DNA from: Nitrospira sp.
GTDB lineage: Bacteria; Nitrospirota; Nitrospiria; Nitrospirales; Nitrospiraceae
DNA: 36,775 nt
Assembly: GCA_030444405.1 (NCBI GenBank)
Contig: JARFPM010000031.1
Location: 1-36,775, forward strand
Direction of reading: 5' to 3'
Part shown: one piece after another, positions 15,776 through 24,342 of the stretch
How positions within the stretch are numbered: position 1 is the stretch's first letter
Layout of the letters: each line of letters opens with the position of its first letter
Made by a program: the position numbers and the translations under genes
Notes under the pieces: model-generated
Databases searched by the model: none
Seen by the model: the letters and a program-made list of their open reading frames with translations, nothing else
What the model was told of the DNA's origin: nothing

Positions 15776-16088
15776 CGGACGGACCTACTGAGGGCCAAGC
15801 ACCAATCTCAGGATCAGCACAACTCGATCGTCTCCCTCAACTTCTGTGCCAGAGAGAGGGATGCGAGAAATAGCCGCGCATCGCTACACTGTCGAGATAG
15901 CGTTATATCTCAGAAGGGAAATTCCTGCCGAGTGAGCGGCAAGTTCTGCAGGAATCGGGGAGGCAGGATCTCTGCAGCCGAACTGCCTGTTAGCAAATTT
16001 GTCATCCAGTCGATTGAGAGCCGCTTTTCATGTTATGGTTTGTCTTGAGAGGTGTGAGTTCGGACAATCAGAGGAGGCGGCGATTCCA
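15776..16088. other. intergenic region with an inverted repeat
   Basis: This 313-bp gap separates the divergent ZorA-like and lipoprotein genes. I see no convincing gene in it. It holds an inverted repeat: ATTCCTGC at 15921-15928 and GCAGGAAT at 15948-15955, with a nested GCCG/CGGC pair (15927-15930, 15937-15940), allowing two alternative hairpins. It should contain the promoters of both flanking genes, but no clear -35/-10 pair stands out. A purine-rich AGGAGG lies near 16075, ahead of the lipoprotein. Confidence 0.4.
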
Positions 16089-16433
16089 ATGGGTCTCAAG
16101 ATGGTTCTCGGCCGACTCGCCGGGATTCTGTGTGTGGTGTTATCGGTCACGGGATGTGCAAGCGAATTCTCCGTCCTAGGCGCATCCGGCAAACCTCTTC
16201 TAATTTCGCGTCGAGGTTATTCCCCGGACGAATGTACTGTGAAGGTGAAGGACGATGCCGCTCGCATGGGCGTCACATTGCGGTATATTCATATCCGTGG
16301 CAGCTCCGTGGGCCGTTCGCTGCTATGGCCCTTTGAACCGGGATACGCCTGTGAAGCTGCGATCGGCCCAGAGCAGATCCCAACCGGCGCTTATCCTAAC
16401 AGTCCCAGGATCCTTTTCGAGCCTCATGATTGA
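16089..16433 (+). CDS. small lipoprotein of unknown function
   Basis: 114 aa from ATG 16089, preceded by AGGAGG about 10 nt upstream. The N-terminus is a lipoprotein signal (basic start, hydrophobic LAGILCVVLSV, lipobox VTGC with the cysteine at about residue 23). The mature protein has two further cysteines (DECTVKV and YACEAAIG), which could form a disulfide in the periplasm. No family is recognised. The frame stays open upstream to 15999, but that part lacks a signal and is rejected. Confidence 0.7.
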   Translation: MGLKMVLGRLAGILCVVLSVTGCASEFSVLGASGKPLLISRRGYSPDECTVKVKDDAARMGVTLRYIHIRGSSVGRSLLWPFEPGYACEAAIGPEQIPTGAYPNSPRILFEPHD

Positions 16434-16571
16434 GCCCCTCCGAGTTTCCTTCGTTCTCTCTACCTAAAAGGATTTGGCCGGATCTCAGTGCCGGGATCGA
16501 CAAACCCGCCAGGCTTTGCGCTACACGCTCTTTATCGGCGACTCAGATATGTCGCTACTTCCTGGATTCGC

Positions 16572-16599
16572 TTGTTGATTCAGGGTCTTTAGCTATACT
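16572..16599 (+). promoter_or_regulatory. probable sigma-70 promoter of the GGDEF gene
   Basis: TTGTTG at 16572-16577 and TATACT at 16594-16599 are separated by 16 nt. Transcription would begin near 16606, about 55 nt before the ATG at 16661. Confidence 0.45.
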
Positions 16600-16660
16600 T
16601 ATCATGTGCGTGAAATCGTGGTCAGGAGGGGTTAGGGAGAAAGCTCTGGCCCGGAGCGCG

Positions 16661-17584
16661 ATGATCAAGATTTTATTGGTTGAAGACAACGATGTCGACG
16701 CACGCCTGACTCAAGACATTCTGGCGGACTGGGGCATGGAAGAATTCGATGTCATCCATGTGACCCGCCTGAGCGACGCCATGACCCACCTGGCCCGCGC
16801 ACGTTTTGACGCCGTCCTTCTCGACCTCTCACTGCCGGACGGTTACGGACTTTCAACCGTTCGTCAAATGCAAGCCGCGAACCCTACGATTGCCATTATC
16901 GTGCTGAGTGGACTCAATGACCAGACGCTCGCGTTACAGGCTGTTCAGAATGGCGCACAGGATTACCTCGTGAAGGGGCAGGGGCAGTCGGAGCTGTTGG
17001 CCCGATCAATCCGGTATGCCATTGAACGAAAACGGGCTGAAGAGCGGGTGACCTACCTTGCCCAATATGATCAGCTGACGGGCCTTGTGAACCGCACCTT
17101 GTTTCGTGATCGCCTTATCCAAGCTATGGCGCGCAGCAAACGGCTCCAACAGCCTCTCGGTCTCATGCTCCTCGACCTCGATCAATTCAAACCGGTGAAC
17201 GATACCATGGGGCACAATGTCGGTGATCAGCTTTTGAAGGCCGTCGCTGAAAGACTTCAAGAGTGTGTGCGCGAAGTGGACACGGTCGCCCGCATGGGAG
17301 GAGATGAGTTTACTATTATCCTTGAAGGCCTGACGTGCGAAGAGGATATCGCGCTTGTCGCACAACGAATCACCAAGCTATTGGCTGAACCATTCCCCCT
17401 TGGGGAGCACAGGGCGTTGATCGGAGTCAGTATTGGTATCACCGTCTACCCGACCGATGATCACGAAGTCGATGAGCTCTTGAAGCATGCCGATGCCGCA
17501 ATGTATCGAGCCAAACAACAAGGGGGAAGCTCTTTTCAGTTTCACATTCCCGATGATTCGCCATCCTCCAGCCGCCTAAGTTAA
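16661..17584 (+). CDS. response regulator diguanylate cyclase (REC-GGDEF)
   Basis: 307 aa from ATG 16661 (CGGAG just upstream). The N-terminal receiver domain has the acidic pair E8/D9, phospho-acceptor D55 in LLDLSLPDG, and the conserved lysine in YLVKGQ. A short helical linker (YAIERKRAEERVTYLAQYDQ) leads to a GGDEF domain beginning LTGLVNRTLFRDRL. The signature is intact (RMGGDEF), so the enzyme should make cyclic di-GMP from GTP. The inhibitory I-site RxxD (REVD) lies exactly five residues before it, predicting product feedback. The cognate histidine kinase is not adjacent. The frame extends upstream to 16430, but that part has no domain. Confidence 0.92.
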   Translation: MIKILLVEDNDVDARLTQDILADWGMEEFDVIHVTRLSDAMTHLARARFDAVLLDLSLPDGYGLSTVRQMQAANPTIAIIVLSGLNDQTLALQAVQNGAQDYLVKGQGQSELLARSIRYAIERKRAEERVTYLAQYDQLTGLVNRTLFRDRLIQAMARSKRLQQPLGLMLLDLDQFKPVNDTMGHNVGDQLLKAVAERLQECVREVDTVARMGGDEFTIILEGLTCEEDIALVAQRITKLLAEPFPLGEHRALIGVSIGITVYPTDDHEVDELLKHADAAMYRAKQQGGSSFQFHIPDDSPSSSRLS

Positions 17585-17587
17585 CGC

Positions 17588-17605
17588 TCATCGACTCTTC
17601 GATGA
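17588..17605 (+). terminator. stem-loop after the GGDEF gene
   Basis: TCATCGA (17588-17594), loop CTCT, TCGATGA (17599-17605): a perfect 7-bp stem 4 nt after the stop codon. No T-run follows, so it may stabilise the mRNA end rather than terminate by itself. Confidence 0.4.
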
Positions 17606-17792
17606 TCGAACCACTTTGTACAAATCTGTGTCTTCATCTACTCGTCCCTTGAAAACCCTCGAGGCCGATGGCTCCGTGATCGAGCAAATTCCGGTTTTTC
17701 CAGCGTTTCTGGTTCGTGAATGGTCGGGGCTCTGGCATACCGATTGCGTGCGCAAGTCACTCGACTGCCGTGCCAAAGGTTGGAGGCCAGCT

Positions 17793-18284
17793 ATGCTCCA
17801 CAAATATATCGGAATTCTCACGCTCCTATTCATTGTCTTTTCGGCCAGCGAGTCCTTGGCTGCCCCTACTCAACGGCAGGATACGACTCGCCGATTATAC
17901 GATCGCGTTATGGATGAATTTAAGCACCGCGACTACGAGGCGGCGATGGCAGGTTTCCGACTCTTCATCGAGCTGCATAGCCAATCCTCCTTAGCAGCCA
18001 ATGCGCAATATTGGATCGGAGAATGTCAATATCGAATGGGGCGATATCGAGACGCGCTCAAGTCGTTTTATGAAGTCGTGTCCAATTATCCGCTCAGCCC
18101 GAAATTGGCGGCTTCCACGCTGAAGCTCGGCCAGACATACACGAAACTTGGTGATCACGAGAAGGCGCGGCTCATGTTTGACCGCGTTGTGGAACAATAT
18201 CCGGACAGCTCGGAAGCAGAACTCGCTCGCAAAGCCATCGAGGCTTCCCCCAGTCCCGAAGACTCGACGAATCAATCGCCGTAG
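17793..18284 (+). CDS. exported tetratricopeptide-repeat protein (YbgF/CpoB C-terminal-like)
   Basis: 163 aa from ATG 17793, with GGAGG 6 nt upstream. The signal peptide (LHKYIGILTLLFIVFSASESLAA) ends before APTQRQ. The mature part is three TPR-like helical hairpins of the YbgF/Tol-Pal type: YDRVMDEFKHRDYEAAMAGF, AQYWIGECQYRMGRYRDAL and KLGQTYTKLGDHEKARLMF, with the P-x-S/A capping positions. YbgF works with Tol-Pal in envelope constriction, but this protein lacks the N-terminal trimerising coiled coil and no tol or pal gene is near, so it may be a different TPR protein. The frame extends upstream to 17616 without a signal. Confidence 0.8.
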   Translation: MLHKYIGILTLLFIVFSASESLAAPTQRQDTTRRLYDRVMDEFKHRDYEAAMAGFRLFIELHSQSSLAANAQYWIGECQYRMGRYRDALKSFYEVVSNYPLSPKLAASTLKLGQTYTKLGDHEKARLMFDRVVEQYPDSSEAELARKAIEASPSPEDSTNQSP

Positions 18285-18321
18285 GAGACAGTCTCTTTCG
18301 ATGCAAGCGGCTCGGCTCTCG

Positions 18322-18828
18322 TCACTCCTCTGTAGTAATCCCAAGTCTAGCGGTGAGCTCGGGCAACGAATGGCTTTGCTTTGGCGGTAACTTCGTCAGC
18401 TTGATTCCCGCCGCATCGAGCACCGATTCGATGACGTGCTGCCGTTCAGCCTGATGAGCTGGCGAAGATTCATGCTCAATCTGCACGACCTGTTCAACGC
18501 GGCATGACCCGGGATGGACCAAGACAAAATCGACCCGTTTGAGTGCGATCTGCCGCAAAACATGGGAACGCGCCTTTGCCCCCGCTTCGACCTCTACGAA
18601 GGCCCATAGTGGCACTTGACTAAACACGAGGTAGCGCTCCTGCACGGCCATTTGCAGGAGGCTATACAACGCAACCTCTTCTTCCTCGAGCAATCGGGTG
18701 GAACCGATGGTGACGCCGGGAGGAATGGCAAACGGCGCTGTCTTCTTCTTTCTTCGTCGTCCCTTCGTCAGATAGCGCCAAAGCACGAGGATCACCGCGA
18801 TGACCGAACCGACCAGAAGAATTCTCAT
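18322..18828 (-). CDS. DUF2726 family membrane-anchored protein
   Basis: 168 aa. One N-terminal membrane helix (MRILLVGSVIAVILVLW) is followed by a very basic patch (GRRRKKK) and a soluble domain with features of DUF2726, a nuclease-like domain related to restriction endonucleases and topoisomerase-associated folds: LEEEEVALYSLLQMAV near the start, KRVDFVLVHPGSCRVEQVVQIEHE in the core, and a C-terminal helix. No function is established here. It overlaps the anmK stop by 4 bp and so is co-translated with it. Confidence 0.7.
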   Translation of the reverse strand: MRILLVGSVIAVILVLWRYLTKGRRRKKKTAPFAIPPGVTIGSTRLLEEEEVALYSLLQMAVQERYLVFSQVPLWAFVEVEAGAKARSHVLRQIALKRVDFVLVHPGSCRVEQVVQIEHESSPAHQAERQHVIESVLDAAGIKLTKLPPKQSHSLPELTARLGITTEE

Positions 18829-20024
18829 TTCTTTTTACTTCCGCCTTTGCGCCCTCGCAGCCGCTCATACCACCGTGGGCCACTTGGAACGATGCAGCCC
18901 AATAACCTTGGGGACGCCGCCCCCGTAACCGATGGGACGTTCCCGCACTGTTCCATCACGGTCTGATACGCGAGGACGGCAAAAGCCACCGATTCCAGCG
19001 CCTTACTATCCCAACCGTGGGACTCAAATGACGTGACCGGCACGGGAGCAAAGATCTCCGTTAAATATCCCATAATCGCCCGGTTCCTGACACCACCTCC
19101 ACCCACGATCACGTCATCGATTCCTCCCTTGATCCATCGCCTTGCCGTTCCGACTGCTTCGGCAGTCCAGCGGCTACAAGTTGCGAGAAGATCTTCGACC
19201 GATAACCGACGCGTTTGTTGCCAATTGAGTAATTCATCCAGCATCTTCGCACCGAACGCCTCACGGCCCGTCGATTTGGGGGGTGTCTGAGAAAGATACG
19301 GATGTGCGAGAAGTTTGGCGAGTAATCTTGAATCGACCCGGCCTTTGGCTGCCAAACGCCCCTCACGGTCCATCGAAGCCCGACCATTCGTGGTGCGGGA
19401 CATGAGCCCATCGAGGACCATATTTGCCGGCCCCGTGTCGAACGCGACCAGGTCCGTAGAGCCTGATCCGCGGGGAAGGTAAGTGACGTTGCTGATGCCG
19501 CCAAGATTCACGATGAGCCGAGCGCGGCGTGGATGCTGAAACAGCAGCGCGTGGACCCCCGGGGTAAGCGGCGCCCCTTGCCCGCCGGCCGCAATGTCGC
19601 GTGGGCGGAAATTGGCCACTGTGGTAATCCCCGTACGTTCGGCAATCACGGCCGGCTCAGCGATTTGCAGTGTGGAGCGTATTGTGCTGGCACCTGTATC
19701 TCTGATGCCATGGGGCAGGTGGTGCATCGTTTGGCCGTGAGATCCGATCAGGTCTACGTCTTCTGGGGACAATTGAGCCGACCGAATGACTCCTAAAGCG
19801 GCGTCGGCGAACCATTCGCCTAACAGCGCATTCAGGTGGCAAATATCCGCCACCGTTCCTGAAACCGACGCCGAGAGAATTCGTTGCTGCAGCGAACGCG
19901 GGTAGGGAAGCGAATGAAACGCGAGCATCCCCACCTTGAGGCCGGCTTTCTGACGGACGACGGTGACCAGCGCCGCATCGACCCCGTCAGCTGAAGTTCC
20001 TGACATCAATCCGACTACATTCAT
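18825..20024 (-). CDS. anmK: anhydro-N-acetylmuramic acid kinase
   Basis: 399 aa from ATG 20024 (AAAGGA about 8 nt upstream); the frame stays open to 20198 but lacks homology there. AnmK phosphorylates and opens 1,6-anhydro-MurNAc, recycling peptidoglycan. Motifs: GLMSGTSADGVDAALV (residues 5-20), GSHGQTMHHLP, the VANFRPRDIAAGGQGAPLTP segment, LIVNLGGISNVTYLP, DTGPANMVLDGL and VGGGGVRNRAIM. The C-terminus is extended with basic residues (RLRGRKGGSKKK). It forms a two-gene unit with the DUF2726 gene and is divergent from znuA. Confidence 0.95.
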   Translation of the reverse strand: MNVVGLMSGTSADGVDAALVTVVRQKAGLKVGMLAFHSLPYPRSLQQRILSASVSGTVADICHLNALLGEWFADAALGVIRSAQLSPEDVDLIGSHGQTMHHLPHGIRDTGASTIRSTLQIAEPAVIAERTGITTVANFRPRDIAAGGQGAPLTPGVHALLFQHPRRARLIVNLGGISNVTYLPRGSGSTDLVAFDTGPANMVLDGLMSRTTNGRASMDREGRLAAKGRVDSRLLAKLLAHPYLSQTPPKSTGREAFGAKMLDELLNWQQTRRLSVEDLLATCSRWTAEAVGTARRWIKGGIDDVIVGGGGVRNRAIMGYLTEIFAPVPVTSFESHGWDSKALESVAFAVLAYQTVMEQCGNVPSVTGAASPRLLGCIVPSGPRWYERLRGRKGGSKKK

Positions 20025-20148
20025 CTTCGCTATCCTTTCACCACCCGTGTGCATCCCGAGTGGGTGTGCTACGCTAATCGAACTTTGGTGTATGGTCAAG
20101 GAGTCGAATGGACAGGGCCTATTGAACGATACCAAGAGGATGATGTCG

Positions 20149-20177
20149 TTGACACCGTAATACGCGGATGGTACCGT
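20149..20177 (+). promoter_or_regulatory. possible promoter of znuA
   Basis: TTGACA at 20149-20154, a 17-nt spacer and TACCGT at 20172-20177. The -10 is poor. Transcription would start at about the znuA ATG (20185), implying a leaderless message or a start at the in-frame GTG at 20203. No clear Zur-type operator is visible. Confidence 0.3.
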
Positions 20178-20184
20178 CCCGCCG

Positions 20185-21117
20185 ATGTTTCTGATCAACC
20201 ATGTGAGGAAGTGGCATGTCTTGTCTTTCCTCGCCGTGCTATCCGGCTTCTATCCCCCCCTTGACACCCTGACGGAGGCTCGCGATCCAATTCCAGTCGT
20301 GGTAACGATTCCCGTCCTGAAGGATCTGACGGAGCAGGTCGGTGGCCCTCATGTACGAGTCACATCGTTGTTGAGCGGCTACGAAAACGAGCACACCTAT
20401 TCACCCAAGCCCACCGATCTGGTCGCAGTCCGGAAGGCCAGGCTATTGTTGGAGATAGGCATGGGACTTGAGGTGTGGGTGTCATCTCTGGTGAAGAACG
20501 CGGGAAGCCAATTGTTACGTGTGATCACGACATCCCAAGGAGTAGAGCTGATTCGAGACGATGCCGACCCTCATGAAGGGGCGCATCACGAAGGGGAATC
20601 CGGCAATCCGCATATTTGGCTGGACCCTGAGAATGTCGCCATCATGCTGCACCACATCACCAACGCCCTCAGTGAAGTGAATCCAAGTCATGCGGCTGAA
20701 TTCCAGGCTAATCAAGCGGCCTACCTCCAACGGCTTGGTCAGTTGCAAAAAGAGCTGTCCGGGCGTACTCAGCGGCTATCCGACCGACGTTTCATCGCCC
20801 ATCATCCGGCTTGGCCTTATTTGGCAAAGCGATTCAGCCTGGACATTGTCGGCACGATTCATAGGCAGTCCGGTGCCGAACCATCGGCTCTTCACCTGCA
20901 GTCTCTCATTGAGAAGATGAGAAGGGAGAATATCAGGGTTGTCGTATCAGAGGTTCAACTCAGCCAGCGACTCCCGGAGCTGCTGGCGAGGGAGACCAAG
21001 GCCCGTGTCGTCGTCTTGACGACGATGCCGGGCGGTTTGCCCGGAACCGAGACCTACCTCGACATGCTTCGCCATAATGTGCTCCAATTAGCCGATGCGT
21101 TGGAAACGACCTCGTAG
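20185..21117 (+). CDS. znuA: zinc/manganese ABC transporter substrate-binding protein (ZnuA-like)
   Basis: 310 aa with an N-terminal export signal (HVLSFLAVLSGFYPP). This is the cluster A-I metal-binding family. Metal ligand positions are visible: the histidine in ENEHTYSPKPTDL, the histidine in NPHIWLDPENV, the histidine pair in FIAHHPAWPYLA, and an acidic residue in the VVVSEVQ region. Between them is a short His-rich loop (DPHEGAHHEG) typical of zinc-type members. With znuC and znuB following it supplies the periplasmic part of a zinc importer; manganese cannot be excluded. The frame begins at ATG 20185, though GTG 20203 is possible. Confidence 0.88.
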   Translation: MFLINHVRKWHVLSFLAVLSGFYPPLDTLTEARDPIPVVVTIPVLKDLTEQVGGPHVRVTSLLSGYENEHTYSPKPTDLVAVRKARLLLEIGMGLEVWVSSLVKNAGSQLLRVITTSQGVELIRDDADPHEGAHHEGESGNPHIWLDPENVAIMLHHITNALSEVNPSHAAEFQANQAAYLQRLGQLQKELSGRTQRLSDRRFIAHHPAWPYLAKRFSLDIVGTIHRQSGAEPSALHLQSLIEKMRRENIRVVVSEVQLSQRLPELLARETKARVVVLTTMPGGLPGTETYLDMLRHNVLQLADALETTS

Positions 21118-21155
21118 CCTTTCTCCTCTTACCGTCGGAAGGAGTTTCGGATTCC

Positions 21156-21947
21156 GTGTCTGACCCCCGCGAGCCCATCATCCGTTTCGACCATGCCTCA
21201 TTTGGATTTCCCGGACTCATCGCACTCAAAGACATTTCGTTGGCTATCTACGAGGGAGAGTTCGTGGGAGTCATCGGCCCAAACGGATCAGGCAAGACGA
21301 CGCTTTGTCGAGCCGTGCTGGGGCTTCTCCCTCCAATCGAGGGACATCTTCGTATCTTCGACTGTGCCTGTGACGAGCTCCGCTGCCACCATCGCGCCAA
21401 AATCGGGTACCTCCCGCAGAAAGGGGTCGTCGATCGGAATTTTCCGGTGACGGTCCTCGAAACAGTGATGATGGGTCGTTACGGAGCACTGGGCCTGTTC
21501 AAGCGTCCAGGAAGGAAGGATCATGACATCGCACTGGAAGCCCTGGTTCAGGTCGGAATGGAATCTCACAAGGATAATGCCCTCGGGCAACTGTCCGGCG
21601 GCCAGCAACAACGCGTCTTCATCGCCAGAGCCCTGGCCCAGCAACCCAAGGTCCTGATATTGGATGAACCGACCACTGGTTTGGATATCACTACCCAACA
21701 CAATGTCATTGAGTTGGTACAGCACCTTCATGACGAGCTTAAACTCACGGTCCTCCTTATTACGCACGACATTAATATGATCCGCTCACGGGTGGATCGA
21801 TTGGTTCTTCTCAAAACCAGACTCTTCGCTGCCGCCCCCCCCGCTGAGGTTCTCAAGCCGGAGATTCTTCACCAGGTGTATGGCAAAGAACTTGTTATTG
21901 CTGAGAAAGATCTCGTCATAGTCGAGGATTATCACCATCACCACTAG
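21156..21947 (+). CDS. znuC: zinc ABC transporter ATP-binding protein (ZnuC-like)
   Basis: 263 aa from GTG 21156 (AAGGAG upstream). All ABC ATPase motifs are intact: Walker A GPNGSGKTTLC, Q-loop YLPQKG, signature LSGGQQQRVFIARAL, Walker B VLILDEPTTGLD and H-loop ITHDINM. It powers import through ZnuB. The protein ends in DYHHHH, a native run of four histidines that could bind zinc at the cytoplasmic side. It lies 38 bp after znuA and 16 bp before znuB. Confidence 0.92.
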   Translation: MSDPREPIIRFDHASFGFPGLIALKDISLAIYEGEFVGVIGPNGSGKTTLCRAVLGLLPPIEGHLRIFDCACDELRCHHRAKIGYLPQKGVVDRNFPVTVLETVMMGRYGALGLFKRPGRKDHDIALEALVQVGMESHKDNALGQLSGGQQQRVFIARALAQQPKVLILDEPTTGLDITTQHNVIELVQHLHDELKLTVLLITHDINMIRSRVDRLVLLKTRLFAAAPPAEVLKPEILHQVYGKELVIAEKDLVIVEDYHHHH

Positions 21948-21963
21948 GAATTGACTGCACGCA

Positions 21964-22794
21964 ATGTTGGATCTCCTCGCCTACGACTTCATGCAACGCT
22001 CCCTTCTTGCCGCAGCGATGGTGGGAGGGCTCTGTTCCGTCATCGGGGTGTTTGTGGTCTTGCGGGGGCTGGCGTTTGTTGGGGCGGGGACGTCGCATGC
22101 TGCATTTGCGGGTGTGGCTCTCGGCTACTTGATGGGTTGGCCGCCCTTGTTGTTGGCCATCGTGTTCGGCCTTGCGACGGTCTGGATTACCGGCTGGGTC
22201 GAAGAACGTGGCAGAATGAAATTGGACGTCTCAATCGGCATTCTCTATACCACGACAATGGCGCTGGGCATTCTCTTTATCGGACTGATGAAAACCTACA
22301 ATGCCGAGGTGTACGGATATTTATTCGGCAGTGTTCTCTCGGTCACTCCTGAGGAACTTCACACCATCGGAGCGTTGAGCGTTCTCGTGTTGGGCCTCCT
22401 GCTGCTATTTGCAAAAGAGCTCTATTTCATCGCCTTCGACCAAGAGATGGCTGAGGCCTCCGGTGTACCAGCACGACAGATATTTTTTCTGCTTCTGACG
22501 TTGGTCGCCTTGACAGTCGTGATCTCACTGAAGACTGTCGGCGCTATTTTGGTGTTTGCGATGATCCTGATTCCCGCCTCGACAGCCTATCAACTCACTC
22601 ATAGCCTTACGGCGCTGACTCTGTATTCCGCAACGATCGGAATCCTGACCTCAGTTTCCGGCGTCATGATTTCCGCCCTATGGGACGTGCCTTCCGGACC
22701 GGCAATAGTTTTACTGGCAACCACCGTCTTTTTTATCTCCGTCTTTCTGTCTCCCAAACGGTTGCGGCGCCTGCACCTCGTTCATTCTAATTAG
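21964..22794 (+). CDS. znuB: zinc ABC transporter permease (ZnuB-like)
   Basis: 276 aa, about eight to nine membrane helices (for example SVIGVFVVLRGLAFVGAGTS and TVGAILVFAMILIPASTAY). The LRGLAFVGAGTSHAAFAGVALG segment near residue 35 and the MILIPASTA segment are standard in the ZnuB/MntB permease family. It completes the three-gene import system. The order A-C-B matches many znu operons. No Zur regulator gene is present in the window. Confidence 0.92.
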   Translation: MLDLLAYDFMQRSLLAAAMVGGLCSVIGVFVVLRGLAFVGAGTSHAAFAGVALGYLMGWPPLLLAIVFGLATVWITGWVEERGRMKLDVSIGILYTTTMALGILFIGLMKTYNAEVYGYLFGSVLSVTPEELHTIGALSVLVLGLLLLFAKELYFIAFDQEMAEASGVPARQIFFLLLTLVALTVVISLKTVGAILVFAMILIPASTAYQLTHSLTALTLYSATIGILTSVSGVMISALWDVPSGPAIVLLATTVFFISVFLSPKRLRRLHLVHSN

Positions 22795-22953
22795 GTGCAT
22801 TGCTCCATTTTCATGATAATGTTATGTGCAAAACACAACCGCCGGCGATCGTGGTGCTATCGTTATTCCCCCTGTATTCCTACTGTAAGAAGATTGGGAT
22901 AAAGACAATTATTCGCTCTTAATGGGAAAGACCAGCACCAGAGGAGGAGGTTC

Positions 22954-23583
22954 ATGCGTAGGCAAGCGTTCCGAGGAAGTGTAATTGGGTTGATGTTCGC
23001 AGTCGGCGTCGCTCTACTCCCCCTTTCAAACGGCGCTCTCGCAGAAGAGTTCGGGGGAACAGCACCAGGCAAATGGATATTGGGCTTTCGTGCAGGCTTT
23101 AGTCCGCTGACTCAACAGCTTTCGGACAACACCTCGACATCCATCGGACCACTGGTCAATTTTCAAGGCCTGTACAGCCTCAACACCTGGCTCTTGGTTG
23201 GAATGATGCTGGAATGGGAGCGGCACGGAGTCAGTGTCGAGCAGCCTGACGTAGACCTGGGACATCAAGACACAGTATCGGTCCTTCCAACGGTAGAATT
23301 GCGTCCCGTAAAACTTGGTCACATAACTCCGTACGTGAACATGAGCTTCGGTGTGAACGTCAATAGCTTCGGTGAAGATACGGCTATTCGCATCAGTCCC
23401 AGCAACACCTTTGCCTGGCGACTAGGCTGGGGGGCGGATTACAGGCTTAGCGAACGGTTTGCTCTCAATGCCGAATGGGCCTACAAGCGAAACGATGGCC
23501 ATACGACCGGTACTGGCGGTAGGCAGGATGACTGGAATGCGTCCTCGTTCGGCTTTCTCTTCGGCGGAAAGATGTTCTTCTAA
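22954..23583 (+). CDS. outer-membrane beta-barrel protein
   Basis: 209 aa from ATG 22954, with a strong GAGGAGG about 7 nt upstream. The signal peptide (VIGLMFAVGVALLPLSNGALA) is followed by a mature part rich in alternating aromatic and polar strands (KWILGFRAGFSPLTQQ, PYVNMSFGVNVNSFG, WRLGWGADYRLSERFALNAEW) and ends GFLFGGKMFF, with the terminal phenylalanine typical of barrels inserted by BAM. It looks like an 8-stranded OmpA/OmpX-type barrel of unknown function. It is 160 bp from znuB and may be separately transcribed. Confidence 0.82.
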   Translation: MRRQAFRGSVIGLMFAVGVALLPLSNGALAEEFGGTAPGKWILGFRAGFSPLTQQLSDNTSTSIGPLVNFQGLYSLNTWLLVGMMLEWERHGVSVEQPDVDLGHQDTVSVLPTVELRPVKLGHITPYVNMSFGVNVNSFGEDTAIRISPSNTFAWRLGWGADYRLSERFALNAEWAYKRNDGHTTGTGGRQDDWNASSFGFLFGGKMFF

Positions 23584-23598
23584 CTGGCCTTTCCCTGG

Positions 23599-23657
23599 TG
23601 CCTCATGCTCACCTCCGAAACGCTATTGCAGTGGGCGTGTGCATGAGGCATGCCTCA
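23599..23657. terminator. inverted repeat between convergent genes
   Basis: TGCCTCATGC (23599-23608) is the exact reverse complement of GCATGAGGCA (23641-23650), with a 32-nt spacer. The right arm also forms the first part of a perfect 14-bp palindrome (TGAGGCA/TGCCTCA, 23644-23657). It lies between the ends of the barrel and acetyltransferase genes and could end transcription from both sides. Confidence 0.5.
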
Positions 23658-23663
23658 CTGTTT

Positions 23664-24095
23664 TCACTCAAGTCGACTATCTTTGCTTCGGCTCCATACC
23701 ATCCCGGTCTGCTCCTTTGAGCTGAATCCTAATTTTTCATAGAAACCCGGACGTCTGGTGCAGAGCCAAAAGAGCTCCACCCTCTTGAGGCGCGGGTGAT
23801 TGAGGATGCGCCGGACGATTTCAGTCCCGATGCCTTGTCTTTGATAGGCTTGATCGACAATCACATCCCAAATGGTCGCGCGATAGACGAAATCGGTGAG
23901 TACGCGGCCGAAGCCGATCAGCTGATCACGGTCCCAGGCGCAGAGAACCACATCAGTATGTTGCAGCATGGCTTTGGCATCATCGGCGGATCGATCCTTC
24001 GCCCAAGGCGCCTGATGGAACAGCCGAAGAAGCTGGGGGACTTCGGGAGGTTCGTTATGGGAGTAGGTGACGGCGGACTTGAGGGTTGGAGGCAT
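23664..24095 (-). CDS. GNAT family N-acetyltransferase
   Basis: 143 aa. The central AcCoA-binding motif is clear: IWDVIVDQAYQRQGIGTEIV (about residues 75-94), with the R/QxxGxG/A element as QRQGIG. The preceding LIGFGRVLTDFVYRA and the C-terminal LCTRRPGFYEKLGF strand complete the GNAT fold. The acceptor amine is unknown. Start ATG 24095. It is convergent with the beta-barrel gene and divergent from the small zinc-ribbon gene. Confidence 0.88.
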   Translation of the reverse strand: MPPTLKSAVTYSHNEPPEVPQLLRLFHQAPWAKDRSADDAKAMLQHTDVVLCAWDRDQLIGFGRVLTDFVYRATIWDVIVDQAYQRQGIGTEIVRRILNHPRLKRVELFWLCTRRPGFYEKLGFSSKEQTGMVWSRSKDSRLE

Positions 24096-24145
24096 CTTAT
24101 ATTAGAGTATCCTCCCGAATTGTTTTAGAGTGTACGGGGAAACCG

Positions 24146-24325
24146 ATGTCAACGCAAGTCCGAAGCTGCCCAAAGTGCTCCCACCTCATGTGGCTAAAAC
24201 CGGATGAGCACGAAGTGCTCGACGATGAAACCGTTCGAGCGAAGTGCCCCCACTGTGGTAGCGCTGCACGCTTCAAACTCGTCACCGTCGGTGCGAACGC
24301 CTTGGGCCCCAAGATGGGGCACTAG
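24146..24325 (+). CDS. small zinc-ribbon protein
   Basis: 59 aa from ATG 24146 (GGGGAA just upstream). Two CxxC pairs, CPKC (residues 8-11) and CPHC (34-37), form a zinc ribbon; the rest is short and polar. The frame extends upstream to 24086 without a better start. Such mini-proteins are common and their function is unknown here. Confidence 0.7.
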   Translation: MSTQVRSCPKCSHLMWLKPDEHEVLDDETVRAKCPHCGSAARFKLVTVGANALGPKMGH

Positions 24326-24342
24326 CCGCTTTGCGGAGTTTT

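Noticed and set aside
15644-16048. Plus-strand open frame in the ZorA-like/lipoprotein gap
   Set aside because: It starts inside the ZorA-like gene, has low-complexity composition and no domain, and no ribosome binding site supports it.
20025-20184. Zur operator before znuA
   Set aside because: No convincing dyad of the Zur type is visible; CACCC/GGGTG is only a 5-bp match.
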